64,000 nt of DNA, from contig JABGQM010000006.1 of the NCBI GenBank assembly GCA_018648805.1, positions 62,001-126,000 of the forward strand, in the 5' to 3' direction. Position 1 is the stretch's first letter; each line of letters begins with the position of its first letter. Shown here in pieces: positions 18,593-27,039 of the stretch. The position numbers were made by a program, and so were the translations under genes. This DNA comes from Verrucomicrobiota bacterium (GTDB lineage Bacteria > Verrucomicrobiota > Kiritimatiellia > UBA8416 > JABMPJ01). The notes below the pieces were generated by a model, which was not told where the DNA came from, ran no database searches, and worked only from the letters and a program-made list of their open reading frames with translations.

Positions 18593-18864
18593 CGTCCTGA
18601 TCTTAAGCTGTCACTCGCATGGATGGTCAAGAGCTCCATATCGCTGCCACACAGGGCACATTCGAAGCAGTTTACGACAAAGTTTACGAGATAGTTAGTT
18701 TCGTTCCAGTTCACGACAAAGTTCACGATGCAGGGAGGAAACTCCACTATTCCGTGAACTTCGTCGTGAACTGTCCCGCTCAACTGTTTCGTGAACTTTG
18801 TCGTAAACTGAAACGATCTTAGACTGGTTTCCCTCCTGCCAAGTGACAACCTATTTCAGGACGG
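18593..18864. mobile_element. Dispersed TIR element, copy A (MITE-like, 272 bp)
   Basis: Imperfect terminal inverted repeats begin CGTCCTGATCTTAAG and end TTTCAGGACGG; the next inner bases (GTCACTCG against AAGTGAC) also pair. Inside are two modules of TTCACGACAAAG type and two in reverse orientation. It is the most diverged of three copies (others at 25615 and 40164). No coding region or transposase is present and no clear target duplication is visible. It lies 24 bases after the RND gene. Confidence 0.75.
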
Positions 18865-18868
18865 GACC

Positions 18869-18906
18869 CGACCTCCGACCTCCGACCTCCGACTCCCGAC
18901 CTCCGC
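18869..18906. repeat. Heptamer array, unit GACCTCC
   Basis: About five 7-bp units (GACCTCC with one GACTCCC variant), starting five bases after TIR element A and running to the stop of the convergent oxidoreductase gene. Confidence 0.8.
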
Positions 18907-20064
18907 CTACTCCGGCACCTCAAGCCACTTGCTTTCGGAGGCGCTGCTCTTGACGACCGTGTCGACAAAGAACATGCCGCGCACGCCGTCGCGCACCTTG
19001 GGGTAGTCGAACTTGGTCTCATCCACCGCCTTGCCATCAATCGTCTGGGCCACCACCGCGGCGAAGGACGCGTAGATGTTGGCAAAGCCTTCGAGGTAGC
19101 CTTCGGGGCGGCCGGCGGTCAGGCGTGCGGCCGATGCCGCCGCCTTGCTGATGCCGGCCATCGCTGTGCGGCGCACCTCGGCCGCCTTGTTGGGCCAGCG
19201 CACGATCAACGAATTGGGCTCTTCCTGATCCCATTCGAGCGTACCCTTATCCCCGTAGACGCGGATGTTCAGGCCGTTCGCACGGCCGATCGCCACCTGG
19301 CTCGCCCATAGCACGCCGCGTGCGCCGTTATCGAAACGGATCAGTACGCTGCCGTCGTCGTCGAGGGTGCGCCCGTTAACGAACACGTTGAGGTCCGCGC
19401 AGACCTCCGTGATGCGCAGTCCGGTAATGTACTCGGTCAGGTTGTGGCCGTGGCTGCCGATATCCCCCATACAGCATGAGACGCCGGCAAAGCGGGCGTC
19501 GGTTCGCCAGGAGGCCTGCTTCTGTCCGCTAGCCTCGAGTCGTTCGGCCAGCCAGCCCTGCGGATACTCCACCACGACGCGGCGAATCTTGCCGAGCTTG
19601 CCTTTGGCGACCAGCTCACGCGCTTCCTTCACCATGGGGTAGCCCGTGTAGTTGCGGGTAAGGCAGAACAGTTTTCCCGTGGCCTCAATCTTACGTTCCA
19701 AATTCTGGGCCTCGTCCAAGTTCACCGTCATGGGCGTGTCGCACACCACGTGAAACCCTCCATCCAGTGACGCCATGGCGACCGGGTAGTGCATGTTGTT
19801 GGGCGTCACGATGGAGACGAAGTCCATGCGCTCCCCCTCGGGAAGCTTGGATTCCTTGCGAATCATGTCCCGGTACGTGCCATACACGCGCTCGGGTGGC
19901 AGAAAGAGATCCTTGCCGCTGAGTTTCGACTTCTGAGGCGTACTGCTGAAGGCCCCACAGACCAACTCAATCCGGCCGTCCATCTGTGCTGCAATACGGT
20001 GCACTCCGCCGATAAAGGCATCCCGTCCACCGCCAACCATGCCCATTCTTATTTTCCGATTCAT
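18907..20064 (-). CDS. Gfo/Idh/MocA family NAD(P)-dependent oxidoreductase
   Basis: A 385-residue protein with an N-terminal Rossmann domain (RMGMVGGGRDAFIGGVHR), FVSIVTPNNMHYPVA, and VVCDTPMTVNLDEA, where the usual Lys of the catalytic EKP motif is replaced by Thr (DTP; related proteins have DKP). The C-terminal domain carries GDIGSHGHNLTEYI with the conserved catalytic-region Asp and His. The ATG at 20064 follows GGAGGG; upstream in-frame starts would add unrelated residues. The long subfamily is usually linked to sugar or inositol oxidation. Nothing adjacent identifies the substrate. Confidence 0.85.
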   Translation of the reverse strand: MNRKIRMGMVGGGRDAFIGGVHRIAAQMDGRIELVCGAFSSTPQKSKLSGKDLFLPPERVYGTYRDMIRKESKLPEGERMDFVSIVTPNNMHYPVAMASLDGGFHVVCDTPMTVNLDEAQNLERKIEATGKLFCLTRNYTGYPMVKEARELVAKGKLGKIRRVVVEYPQGWLAERLEASGQKQASWRTDARFAGVSCCMGDIGSHGHNLTEYITGLRITEVCADLNVFVNGRTLDDDGSVLIRFDNGARGVLWASQVAIGRANGLNIRVYGDKGTLEWDQEEPNSLIVRWPNKAAEVRRTAMAGISKAAASAARLTAGRPEGYLEGFANIYASFAAVVAQTIDGKAVDETKFDYPKVRDGVRGMFFVDTVVKSSASESKWLEVPE

Positions 20065-20299
20065 AGCTCTATGTCCCTCCGATCGTGGGAAGCCTACTCT
20101 CTCCTTCTGAGTAATGCAACCATTAAACATTACATAATGCGCATAGGGAAAACTCTTAGAAGAAAGATGAGCGGGGCATCGGTGTATGGTCGGTCATATC
20201 TTCCCGCGCTGGTGTTTGGGTATTTCCTTTTGATGGGGGAGCGGGTAGTATAGCGCGCTTGATGACAGCCCCCGTACGGAGAGTGAGAGTGAGAGCGTA

Positions 20300-21745
20300 A
20301 TGAGCGAAGCAACGTCGAGTAATGAGTATCGTGAACAGCGCCTGGCCAACCTGGCCGCGTTGCAGGAGTTGGGCTATCCGCCCTATGGGGGTGCCTTCAA
20401 GCGTAGCGGCTCGTTGGCCGAACTGCGTGAGGACTTCGCGGAAGAGCGGCCTGTCACGGCGGCCGGTCGTCTGACGACGGTGCGCGACATGGGCAAGAGC
20501 ATTTTTGCCGATCTGCGTGACGGGTCCGACCGTTTTCAAATCTATGTTCAGAAGAAGGCTGTGGGCGACGAGGCCTTCCAGGCATTCAAGCTGCTCGACC
20601 TGGGCGACCAGATCGGAGTCGAGGGGGCACAGTTCACAACGCGCACGGGTGAGGCCACGATCAAGGTGGCGACCTGGACACTGCTATCCAAGGCCCTGCT
20701 GCCCCCGCCCGAGAAGTGGCACGGGCTGAAGGATGTTGAGCTACGCTACCGTCAGCGTTATCTCGACCTCGTGGGGAACCCCGAGGTGCGCGAACTCTTT
20801 AACAAGCGTTCGGCCATGATTCTGGAAATCCGGAGCTACCTGGCCGCACGCGACTTCATCGAGGTCGAGACCCCCATGCTGCAGTCTCAGGCCGGTGGCG
20901 CCGCCGCCAAGCCCTTTGTCACGCACTACGGTGCGCTCGGCTCGGATGTCTATCTGCGCATCGCGCCCGAACTCTATCTCAAGCGCCTCCTGGTGGGCGG
21001 GTTCGACAAGGTGTTTGAACTGAATCGCAACTTCCGCAACGAGGGCCTCGACCGGACGCACAATCCCGAGTTCACCATGCTCGAGATCTACGAGGCGTTC
21101 TCGGATGTCAACGGCATGCGTGAACTGATCCAGGGCATGATCACGCACGTGGCTGAATCCGTATTCGGCGGCCTCAAAGTGGGCGAGGGCGACACCGCCC
21201 TTGATCTGACTCCGCCCTGGCGGGAGGCCACCTACCATGAGCTCGTCAGAGAGAAGATGGGCGACGACTGGTTCGACCTCTCGCTCGCGGATGCGTGCGC
21301 CAAGGCCGAGGGCATCGGCCTGGATCTCGATCCGGCGTGGGACAAGCTCATGGTCACGCACGAGGTCTACGAGAAGACGATTGAGCCCGCCCTCATGCAG
21401 CCTACCTTCGTGACACGTCTGCCCGCCTCGCTGGTGCCGCTGGCGCGTGCCTGTCCGGATGACCCTTCGCTGGTGGATGTGTTTGAGCTGGTGATTCGCG
21501 GGCAGGAAGTCGCCCCGGCCTACACCGAGATGAATGATCCGATTGAGCAGCGCCGGCGTTTCATGGAGCAGGCCGGCGATGATGCCGCCAAGATCGACCA
21601 GGACTTTGTGACCGCGCTCGAACACGGCATGCCCCCCGCCGGCGGCATGGGGGTGGGGATCGATCGTCTGATGATGATCCTCTCCGGTGCCGAAGCCATC
21701 CGTGATGTCATCCTCTTCCCGCAACTCAAGAGAATTGCCGATTGA
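20300..21745 (+). CDS. lysS: Lysyl-tRNA synthetase, class II
   Basis: A 481-residue enzyme charging tRNA-Lys. The N-terminal OB-fold anticodon-binding domain is at about 50-150. The class II core shows motif 1 (FIEVETPMLQ), motif 2 (FRNEGLDRTHNPEFTMLE) and motif 3 (GGMGVGIDRLMMIL). Length is normal for a bacterial LysRS. A purine-rich 6-bp repeat (GAGAGT) lies just upstream of the start. Unusually, the last codons and stop fall inside the beginning of an intergenic 7-bp repeat array. Confidence 0.97.
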   Translation: MSEATSSNEYREQRLANLAALQELGYPPYGGAFKRSGSLAELREDFAEERPVTAAGRLTTVRDMGKSIFADLRDGSDRFQIYVQKKAVGDEAFQAFKLLDLGDQIGVEGAQFTTRTGEATIKVATWTLLSKALLPPPEKWHGLKDVELRYRQRYLDLVGNPEVRELFNKRSAMILEIRSYLAARDFIEVETPMLQSQAGGAAAKPFVTHYGALGSDVYLRIAPELYLKRLLVGGFDKVFELNRNFRNEGLDRTHNPEFTMLEIYEAFSDVNGMRELIQGMITHVAESVFGGLKVGEGDTALDLTPPWREATYHELVREKMGDDWFDLSLADACAKAEGIGLDLDPAWDKLMVTHEVYEKTIEPALMQPTFVTRLPASLVPLARACPDDPSLVDVFELVIRGQEVAPAYTEMNDPIEQRRRFMEQAGDDAAKIDQDFVTALEHGMPPAGGMGVGIDRLMMILSGAEAIRDVILFPQLKRIAD

Positions 21746-21852
21746 TGATTGCCGATGGTCTTTCATACCCACTGCTCACTGCTCACTGCTCACTGCTTAC
21801 TGCCCACTGCTCACTGCTCACTACTTACTGGCTCCTGACTCCTGACTCCTGA
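21733..21852. repeat. Heptamer array, units ATTGCCG then CACTGCT then CTCCTGA
   Basis: A 7-bp periodicity starts inside the lysS stop region (ATTGCCG, ATTGATG, ATTGCCG), continues as about ten CACTGCT/CACTGCC/TACTGCT units from 21769, and ends as three CTCCTGA units. It occupies the whole gap between lysS and the lolC-like gene. Confidence 0.85.
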
Positions 21853-21864
21853 AAACTTCTCCCC

Positions 21865-23091
21865 ATGCGTTTACCATTCTCATTCTTTCTGGCGCTGAAA
21901 TACCTGCGGCCCAAGCGTAGTTTCTCCTCCGTCGTCACCGTCATCTCGATTCTGGGGGTGCTCCTGGGGGTGGCCATCCTCGTGATTGTGCTCTCGGTCA
22001 TGACCGGGTTCGACAATATGTGGCGCGACAAGATTCTCAGTTTCAAGCCACATCTCACCGTGACCAGCCTCTACGGCCCCGTGGAAGAGGAGGAGGAGCT
22101 CTGTCAGCGCATCGAGTCGATCGAGGGGATCACCGGTGCGGCCCCGAATATCCAGACGCGTGTGCTCCTGCAGTACGAAGGTCGCCTCTCGGCTCCGGTG
22201 GTGTTGGGCGTACCATCCGAACGCGTCGCCCGAATCAGCAAGGTTACAGAGCACATGCACCGCGGCACGTTCACCCTCGATGAGGAGAGCATTGTGCTGG
22301 GGATCGATCTGGCCGGCAGTCTGGGCATTCGCGTGGGCGATACGGTACTGCTCTATAGCCCCATGAACGTGGTCTCGATGGACGAGATGTACCTGCCCGA
22401 AGAGCTGATCGTGTCGGGCATCTTCGATATGGGGATGCGCGACTTTGATTCAGGCTTCATCTTCACCTCGCTCGGGGTGGCCCGCGACCTCGTGGGGATG
22501 GAGTCGGGGGCGCATGGTCTCTATGTTATGACGGCGGACGCGTTCCGCTTCGATCACTATGCCGTGGCGCTGCGTGATGCCCTCGGGCCCGCCTACGATG
22601 TTCGCACCTGGCAGCAGGTCGACAGCCTCCTGTTCGATGCCCTTGCGCATGAGAAGGCCATGATGTTCATCCTGCTGGTGTTCATTACGATCGTCGCGAT
22701 CTTCTGCGTCACCAACACCCTGATCGTGATCACGGTGCAGAAGACCAATGAGATCGGTGTGCTCAAAGCGCTCGGATTCTCGTCGCTGAAGATCATGGGG
22801 GCTTTCGTCTGGCTGGGCTGGATCCAGTGCTTGGTCGGTATCGCGGGAGGCATTGGCACCGGCCTGCTCGTGCTGAACAATCTGGGGAACATCGTGGCCG
22901 CGCTGACCTCGATCGATGTCGAAGTGTTTCCCAAGGCCATCTATGGACTGAGTGAGATTCCATGGAGCACATCCGCCAGCGAGATTATCAACGTGGCCGT
23001 CTTTGTTATGGTGTTCTGTACCCTTTCGAGCATTCTGCCGGCCTATCGCGCGGCGCGGCTCGATCCGGTGAAGGCACTGCGACAAGAATAG
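21865..23091 (+). CDS. lolC: LolC/LolE-type lipoprotein-releasing ABC transporter permease
   Basis: A 408-residue FtsX/MacB-type permease with one N-terminal membrane helix (SVVTVISILGVLLGVAILVIVLSV), a large periplasmic domain of about 220 residues, and three C-terminal helices ending in the family signature YRAARLDPVKALRQE. The N-terminal LALKYLRPKR motif is typical of LolC/E. With the downstream ATPase it forms the LolCDE-type complex that releases lipoproteins from the inner membrane. Only one permease gene is present, so the complex is probably a homodimer of this protein, as in many non-enteric bacteria. Confidence 0.9.
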   Translation: MRLPFSFFLALKYLRPKRSFSSVVTVISILGVLLGVAILVIVLSVMTGFDNMWRDKILSFKPHLTVTSLYGPVEEEEELCQRIESIEGITGAAPNIQTRVLLQYEGRLSAPVVLGVPSERVARISKVTEHMHRGTFTLDEESIVLGIDLAGSLGIRVGDTVLLYSPMNVVSMDEMYLPEELIVSGIFDMGMRDFDSGFIFTSLGVARDLVGMESGAHGLYVMTADAFRFDHYAVALRDALGPAYDVRTWQQVDSLLFDALAHEKAMMFILLVFITIVAIFCVTNTLIVITVQKTNEIGVLKALGFSSLKIMGAFVWLGWIQCLVGIAGGIGTGLLVLNNLGNIVAALTSIDVEVFPKAIYGLSEIPWSTSASEIINVAVFVMVFCTLSSILPAYRAARLDPVKALRQE

Positions 23092-23129
23092 ATGAGTGGG
23101 TACTGATGAGGTAGCGGACGAGAAGGCTG

Positions 23130-23261
23130 AATGTCCAATGTCCAACAACGAATGTCCAATGATCAAGTGCGTGCGCAGGGCGAATGATTGGACTGTGGGC
23201 CTTTCATTCTCTAGCCACGCTCACTTGGACCTTGGGAGTTCCTTGTTGGATATTGGATATT
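23130..23261. repeat. Inverted repeat with heptamer arms between lolC and lolD
   Basis: The arm at 23130-23148 (AATGTCCAATGTCCAACAA) is the reverse complement of 23243-23261 at 17 of 19 positions. Both arms have a 7-bp period (AATGTCC; TTGGATA). The right arm ends five bases before an in-frame ATG of lolD, so it may affect that gene's expression. Confidence 0.65.
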
Positions 23262-23290
23262 GAGACATGACTGAGCAATTAGGTATAGCG

Positions 23291-23974
23291 ATGTTGTTGC
23301 AGGCTAGTAATCTGGACAAGGCCTACCACATGGGCAAGACGCGCATCGAGGTGTTGCGCGATGCCGAGCTGGCTGTGGCCGAGGGTGAGAGCGTGGCCAT
23401 TGTGGGCGCGAGCGGCGCCGGCAAGAGCACGCTGCTGCATGTTTTGGGGGGGCTGGACCGCCCCGATGCCGGCCACGTTGCCGTTGCCGGAAACGATGTC
23501 TATGGGATGTCGGGCGCGCGCCGCACCCGCATGCGGGCGGTCGATGTCGGGTTCGTTTTTCAGTCCTATCACCTCATGCCCGAAATGGACCTGCTCGAGA
23601 ATGTGCTGCTGCCGGCCATGGCGCTACCGGGCTGGTTGCATGGCGGCGGCCCGGCCCGCGTGCGGGCCCGTGAGCTGCTGGAGGCCGTCGGCCTGGCCGA
23701 TCGGGCGGACCATCTGCCCATGGAGCTTTCCGGGGGTGAGCAGCAGCGCGCCGCGCTGGCGCGTGCGCTGATGAATCAGCCTCGACTGGTCCTGGCGGAT
23801 GAACCCACGGGCAACCTCGATGACGCTACCGGTGGCCGCGTCCTGGATCTGCTGCTCTCGCTAACGGAAGGCGAGGGGCATGCCCTCGTGATGGTAACGC
23901 ACAACCGCCGCGTGGCCGAACGGTGCGATCGCGTCCTTCAGCTGCGTGACGGCGGCATCCACCCCATCGATTGA
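23291..23974 (+). CDS. lolD: LolD-type lipoprotein-releasing ABC transporter ATPase
   Basis: A 227-residue ATPase with Walker A (GASGAGKSTLLHVLGGLD), a Q-loop (FVFQSYHLMPEMDLLENV), signature (LSGGEQQRAALARAL), Walker B (LVLADEPTGNLD) and switch His (VMVTHN). These match LolD and related MacB-type ATPases. It powers the permease encoded upstream. An in-frame ATG at 23267 would add eight residues. I prefer 23291 because the family starts with LLxAxNLxKxY and a TTAGG lies eight bases upstream, but either is possible. Confidence 0.9.
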   Translation: MLLQASNLDKAYHMGKTRIEVLRDAELAVAEGESVAIVGASGAGKSTLLHVLGGLDRPDAGHVAVAGNDVYGMSGARRTRMRAVDVGFVFQSYHLMPEMDLLENVLLPAMALPGWLHGGGPARVRARELLEAVGLADRADHLPMELSGGEQQRAALARALMNQPRLVLADEPTGNLDDATGGRVLDLLLSLTEGEGHALVMVTHNRRVAERCDRVLQLRDGGIHPID

Positions 23975-24002
23975 CATCGTTCATAAGTTGACGCCTGAGG
24001 AG

Positions 24003-24197
24003 GTGACCCCTGCCGGCTCGTCCGGCAGGTGAGAAAGCTTGACGGCCAGCAAAGGTACCGAGAGAACCGTGGCTGGTGGGTGCGAGCGGCAGTCCCACGG
24101 GCCTCTTCTCGCACGTTGCCAGCCGCTGTATGTATGTGTGCTGCGGGCTGTTGGTTGCTAAGCTCTGATTCCTGCCAGACGAGCTGGCAGGGGACCA
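24003..24197. repeat. Paired hairpins in inverted orientation
   Basis: The perfect hairpin at 24009-24029 (CCTGCCGG, loop CTCGT, CCGGCAGG) is matched by a second at 24171-24191 (CCTGCCAG, loop ACGAG, CTGGCAGG) that is its reverse complement at 19 of 21 positions. The unit therefore has palindromic ends in inverted orientation, like a small non-autonomous element. It fills the 270-bp gap between lolD and apgM. Confidence 0.6.
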
Positions 24198-24244
24198 TGC
24201 GTCAACATTTGAACGTTATCAACCTCTTGGTGGCCGCCGCCCAC

Positions 24245-25456
24245 CTATCCGAACAGAAGGTCCATCAACTCGGCGCCCCGCATGTGGCTGAGGGTGCCGT
24301 CGAGACAGGCCTCTTCATCATACGTCATGACGTGATCGGGCGCTACCCCGGGACGGTTAACCGCCACGGGTACCGGCGTGCGGGTGTGCTTGCCGGTACG
24401 CAGCGCCACAGGATGATCCGGTAGCACCACGGTCGTCACGTCCGGTCCCACCGCCGCCAGCACCCGCGCTACCACGCGCCGGTCGAAGGCTTCGATGGCC
24501 GAGATCTTGAGCGGCAGGTCCTGGGCGTGCGACACCTCGTCGACCGCCTCGACATGCACATACACCAGGTCGTGCGTCTTGATCGCTTCGATCGCCGCAT
24601 CGGCCTTGCCTTCATAGTTGGTGTCGATATAGCCGGTCGCCCCTTCGACGTGGATCGGGGTCATGCCGAGGCAGATGCCCAGGCCTGAGATGACATCCAC
24701 GGCTGAGATGACCGCGCTGCTGATTCCGTATTTCGCCTGTAACGTGCGGATGGATCCAGCCCGTCCGCCGCTCCAGGGCCAGATGCCGTTGACGGGTGGA
24801 TGTCCGGCCGCGGTCAGCTCGGCCACTACATCGCTCTGTGCCAGAAGGGCCGGTGCCTCGGCGATCAGGCGTCGCAGCAGGGCGGCGGTCGGCTCGGCCG
24901 CCGCGCTGTGCGCGCGCGGCAGGTGGTCGGCCACCGGGTTGCCGTGGTTGTCGTCCGGTTTGTCGGTGGCCACCTCGGGCGAATACTCCGGACCCGAAAG
25001 CACCAGGATGTTGCGGTAGCTGACGCCGCTGTAGAATCGCACCGTCGGGGTCGCAAAGGCGTCGTTCAGAAGGTCGATCAGACGTGCCGCCGGTTCGGGG
25101 TCAACGTGTCCTCCTGAGAAATCACGCAGAATGTCCCCCTCCGTTGTCGTCAGGTTAACCCGGAACGCCACGTCGTCGGGGGCCAGCGCCACGCCGCGTC
25201 CGGCCGCCTCCAAGACGCCACGCCCGCACAGCTCACGCTTCAGGTCGCAGCCCAGAACCGACATGTTGGCCACATCACTACTGGTCGGAAACCCCTTGGG
25301 GAGCGTCAGCAGCGTGCCGCTGCATCCGTCGCGCACAATCGAATCCATCGCCGGGATGGCGGCTGCCTGGAGTGGCGTCCGGTTGCCCAATTCAGGAATC
25401 GGCTCATCCGCCATGCCGTCTCCCAGGAAAATAATCGTCTTTCTTGAGTCAGTCAT
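24245..25456 (-). CDS. apgM: Cofactor-independent phosphoglycerate mutase, archaeal type (ApgM)
   Basis: A 403-residue alkaline-phosphatase-superfamily enzyme. It has IIFLGDGMADEP at the N-terminus (metal-binding Asp), TSSDVANMSVLG with the catalytic Ser, LTTTEGDILRDFSGGH, YVHVEAVDEVSHAQD, and VVLPDHPVALRTGKHTRTPVP with further metal ligands. It interconverts 2- and 3-phosphoglycerate without 2,3-BPG. The same COG has been annotated in some genomes as a homoserine kinase, which cannot be excluded because no glycolytic or threonine gene adjoins it. Confidence 0.88.
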   Translation of the reverse strand: MTDSRKTIIFLGDGMADEPIPELGNRTPLQAAAIPAMDSIVRDGCSGTLLTLPKGFPTSSDVANMSVLGCDLKRELCGRGVLEAAGRGVALAPDDVAFRVNLTTTEGDILRDFSGGHVDPEPAARLIDLLNDAFATPTVRFYSGVSYRNILVLSGPEYSPEVATDKPDDNHGNPVADHLPRAHSAAAEPTAALLRRLIAEAPALLAQSDVVAELTAAGHPPVNGIWPWSGGRAGSIRTLQAKYGISSAVISAVDVISGLGICLGMTPIHVEGATGYIDTNYEGKADAAIEAIKTHDLVYVHVEAVDEVSHAQDLPLKISAIEAFDRRVVARVLAAVGPDVTTVVLPDHPVALRTGKHTRTPVPVAVNRPGVAPDHVMTYDEEACLDGTLSHMRGAELMDLLFG

Positions 25457-25515
25457 ACCTCAATTATGCCTCGCGTATATCGATATGTCCAGATTCCAAG
25501 AGATTCCAAGAGCGT

Positions 25516-25546
25516 AAGCAGTGAGCAGTAAGCAGTGAGCAGTGGT
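25516..25546. repeat. Heptamer array, unit AGCAGTG
   Basis: Four units of AGCAGTG/AGCAGTA. This is the reverse complement of the CACTGCT-type array at 25894-25991, so the TIR element between them is flanked by inverted heptamer arrays. A short 10/11-bp repeat (AGATTCCAAG) lies just before it. Confidence 0.75.
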
Positions 25547-25614
25547 GCTCTGCAGATGTATGAGCTACTGTGCTTCGAGAAACTCCATGTATGAGTGGGC
25601 CCAGCGGCACGGTG

Positions 25615-25885
25615 CCGTCCTGATCTTAAGTTGTCACTCGCACGGACCATCAAGAGCGCCATATCGCTGGCGCGCGGCAGATTCGATGCCGTTCTCGACA
25701 AAGTTGACGAGATAGTTAGTTTCGTTTCAGTTCACGACAGAGTTCACGATGCAGGCGGAGGCCCTACTATTCCGTGAACTTCGTCGTGAACTATCCCGCT
25801 CAACTGCTCCGTGAACTTTGTCGTCAACTAAACCGATCTGAGTCTGCGTCTCCCTCCTACCGAGTGACAACCCATTTCAGGACGG
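25615..25885. mobile_element. Dispersed TIR element, copy B (MITE-like, 271 bp)
   Basis: It starts CCGTCCTGATCTTAAG and ends CATTTCAGGACGG, and the inner parts of the termini (TTGTCACTCG and CGAGTGACAA) are perfectly complementary. It differs from copy C at about six positions and has the same length. Internal modules of TTCACGA/CGTGAA type form a central inverted repeat. It encodes nothing recognisable. It lies in a 609-bp gap between apgM and trpS that holds only repeats. Confidence 0.8.
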
Positions 25886-25893
25886 GACCCATC

Positions 25894-25991
25894 CCCCTGC
25901 TCACTGCCCACTGCCCACTGCCCACTGCCCACTGCTTACTGCTCACTGCTTACTTCCCCATCCCCTGCCCACTGTCCACTGCTCACTGCTC
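25894..25991. repeat. Heptamer array, unit CACTGCC/CACTGCT
   Basis: About a dozen 7-bp units, interrupted once near 25955 by a C-rich stretch, beginning nine bases after TIR element B. It lies upstream of trpS. Confidence 0.85.
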
Positions 25992-26065
25992 GTGGTTTGC
26001 TTGATCTGCGGGGGGCGGCTGGGGTATGGTGCTGGGGTGTTTTTCTTCAAGGGATGGGATGGGGT

Positions 26066-27028
26066 ATGAGGATTCTTTCCGGTATTCAGCCTTCGGGCAA
26101 ATTGCATATAGGTAACTACTTCGGCATGATGCGCCCGGCCATCGAGCTGCAGGAGCAGGGACAGGCCTATCTGTTCATCGCCAACTATCACGCCCTGACC
26201 ACCGTGACCGATCCCGAGGTCCTGCGTGCCTGGACCTGGGACGTGGCACTCGACTTCCTGGCCTGCGGGCTCGATCCGGAGCGTACCGTCTTCTTTCGTC
26301 AGAGCGATGTGCCCGAGGTTACCGAGCTCAGCTGGTTGCTCTCGATCGTCACGCCCATGGGCCTGTTGGAGCGCTGTCACAGCTACAAAGACAAAACAGC
26401 CAAGGGGATCACCCCGTCGCACGGCCTGTTTGCCTATCCGGTTCTGATGGCGGCCGATATCCTGGCCGTGCAGGCTACGGTCGTTCCCGTTGGGCGCGAC
26501 CAGAAACAGCATGTCGAAGTCACGCGCGATCTGGCCATCAAGTTCAACCACCAGTACGGCGAGATCTTCACTGTGCCGGAACCCTCCATCCGCGAGCACG
26601 TCGCGGTAGTGCCCGGCGTGGATGGTCAAAAGATGTCGAAGTCGTACAACAACCACATTGAGCTGTTCGGCAGTAAGAAAGAGACCAAGAGCCGGGTCAT
26701 GCGCATCGTGACCGACAGCACGCCGCTCGAGGATCCCAAGGACCCCGACACCTGCAATGTTTTTGCTCTCTACAAGCTGTTTGCCGATGAAGCCGAGCAG
26801 CAGGCCATGGCTGACCAATACCGTGCCGGCGACTTCGGCTATGGCACCGCCAAGAAAGCGTTGTTCGAGAAGCTATGGGACTACTTTGAGCCGTTCCGCG
26901 CCCGCCGCGAGGCGCTCGCCGCCGATCCTGACTTCGTAGAATCCGTCCTGCAGCGCGGCGCCGCGAAGGCGCGTATTGAGGCCGGAAAAACCCTGCAAGC
27001 CGCCCGCAAAGCGATGGGCCTCGCGTAG
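26066..27028 (+). CDS. trpS: Tryptophanyl-tRNA synthetase
   Basis: A 320-residue class I synthetase. It has ILSGIQPSGKLHIGNYFG with the HIGH-type motif (HIGN), PVLMAADILAVQATVVPVGRDQKQHVE, the KMSKS motif (GQKMSKSYNN) and the family GSKKETKSRVM region. Length is normal (about 325-335). The ATG at 26066 is preceded by a G-rich purine tract; longer in-frame starts reach into the repeat array and add no family sequence. scpA follows 11 bases downstream, so trpS may head the scpAB operon. Confidence 0.96.
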   Translation: MRILSGIQPSGKLHIGNYFGMMRPAIELQEQGQAYLFIANYHALTTVTDPEVLRAWTWDVALDFLACGLDPERTVFFRQSDVPEVTELSWLLSIVTPMGLLERCHSYKDKTAKGITPSHGLFAYPVLMAADILAVQATVVPVGRDQKQHVEVTRDLAIKFNHQYGEIFTVPEPSIREHVAVVPGVDGQKMSKSYNNHIELFGSKKETKSRVMRIVTDSTPLEDPKDPDTCNVFALYKLFADEAEQQAMADQYRAGDFGYGTAKKALFEKLWDYFEPFRARREALAADPDFVESVLQRGAAKARIEAGKTLQAARKAMGLA

Positions 27029-27039
27029 GAAAGCTGATT

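Noticed and set aside
18565..18849. Open frame on the minus strand with peptide repeats like VHDEVH and VNFVVN
   Set aside because: It is the translation of TIR element A; the same pattern appears wherever the element occurs and no ribosome site is present.
18593..18864. Insertion sequence with transposase
   Set aside because: At 272 bp with no coding region it can only be a non-autonomous element; no transposase gene is recognisable anywhere in the window.
21769..21852. CRISPR-like regular array
   Set aside because: Units are 7 bp, contiguous and without spacers; no cas genes are present in the window.
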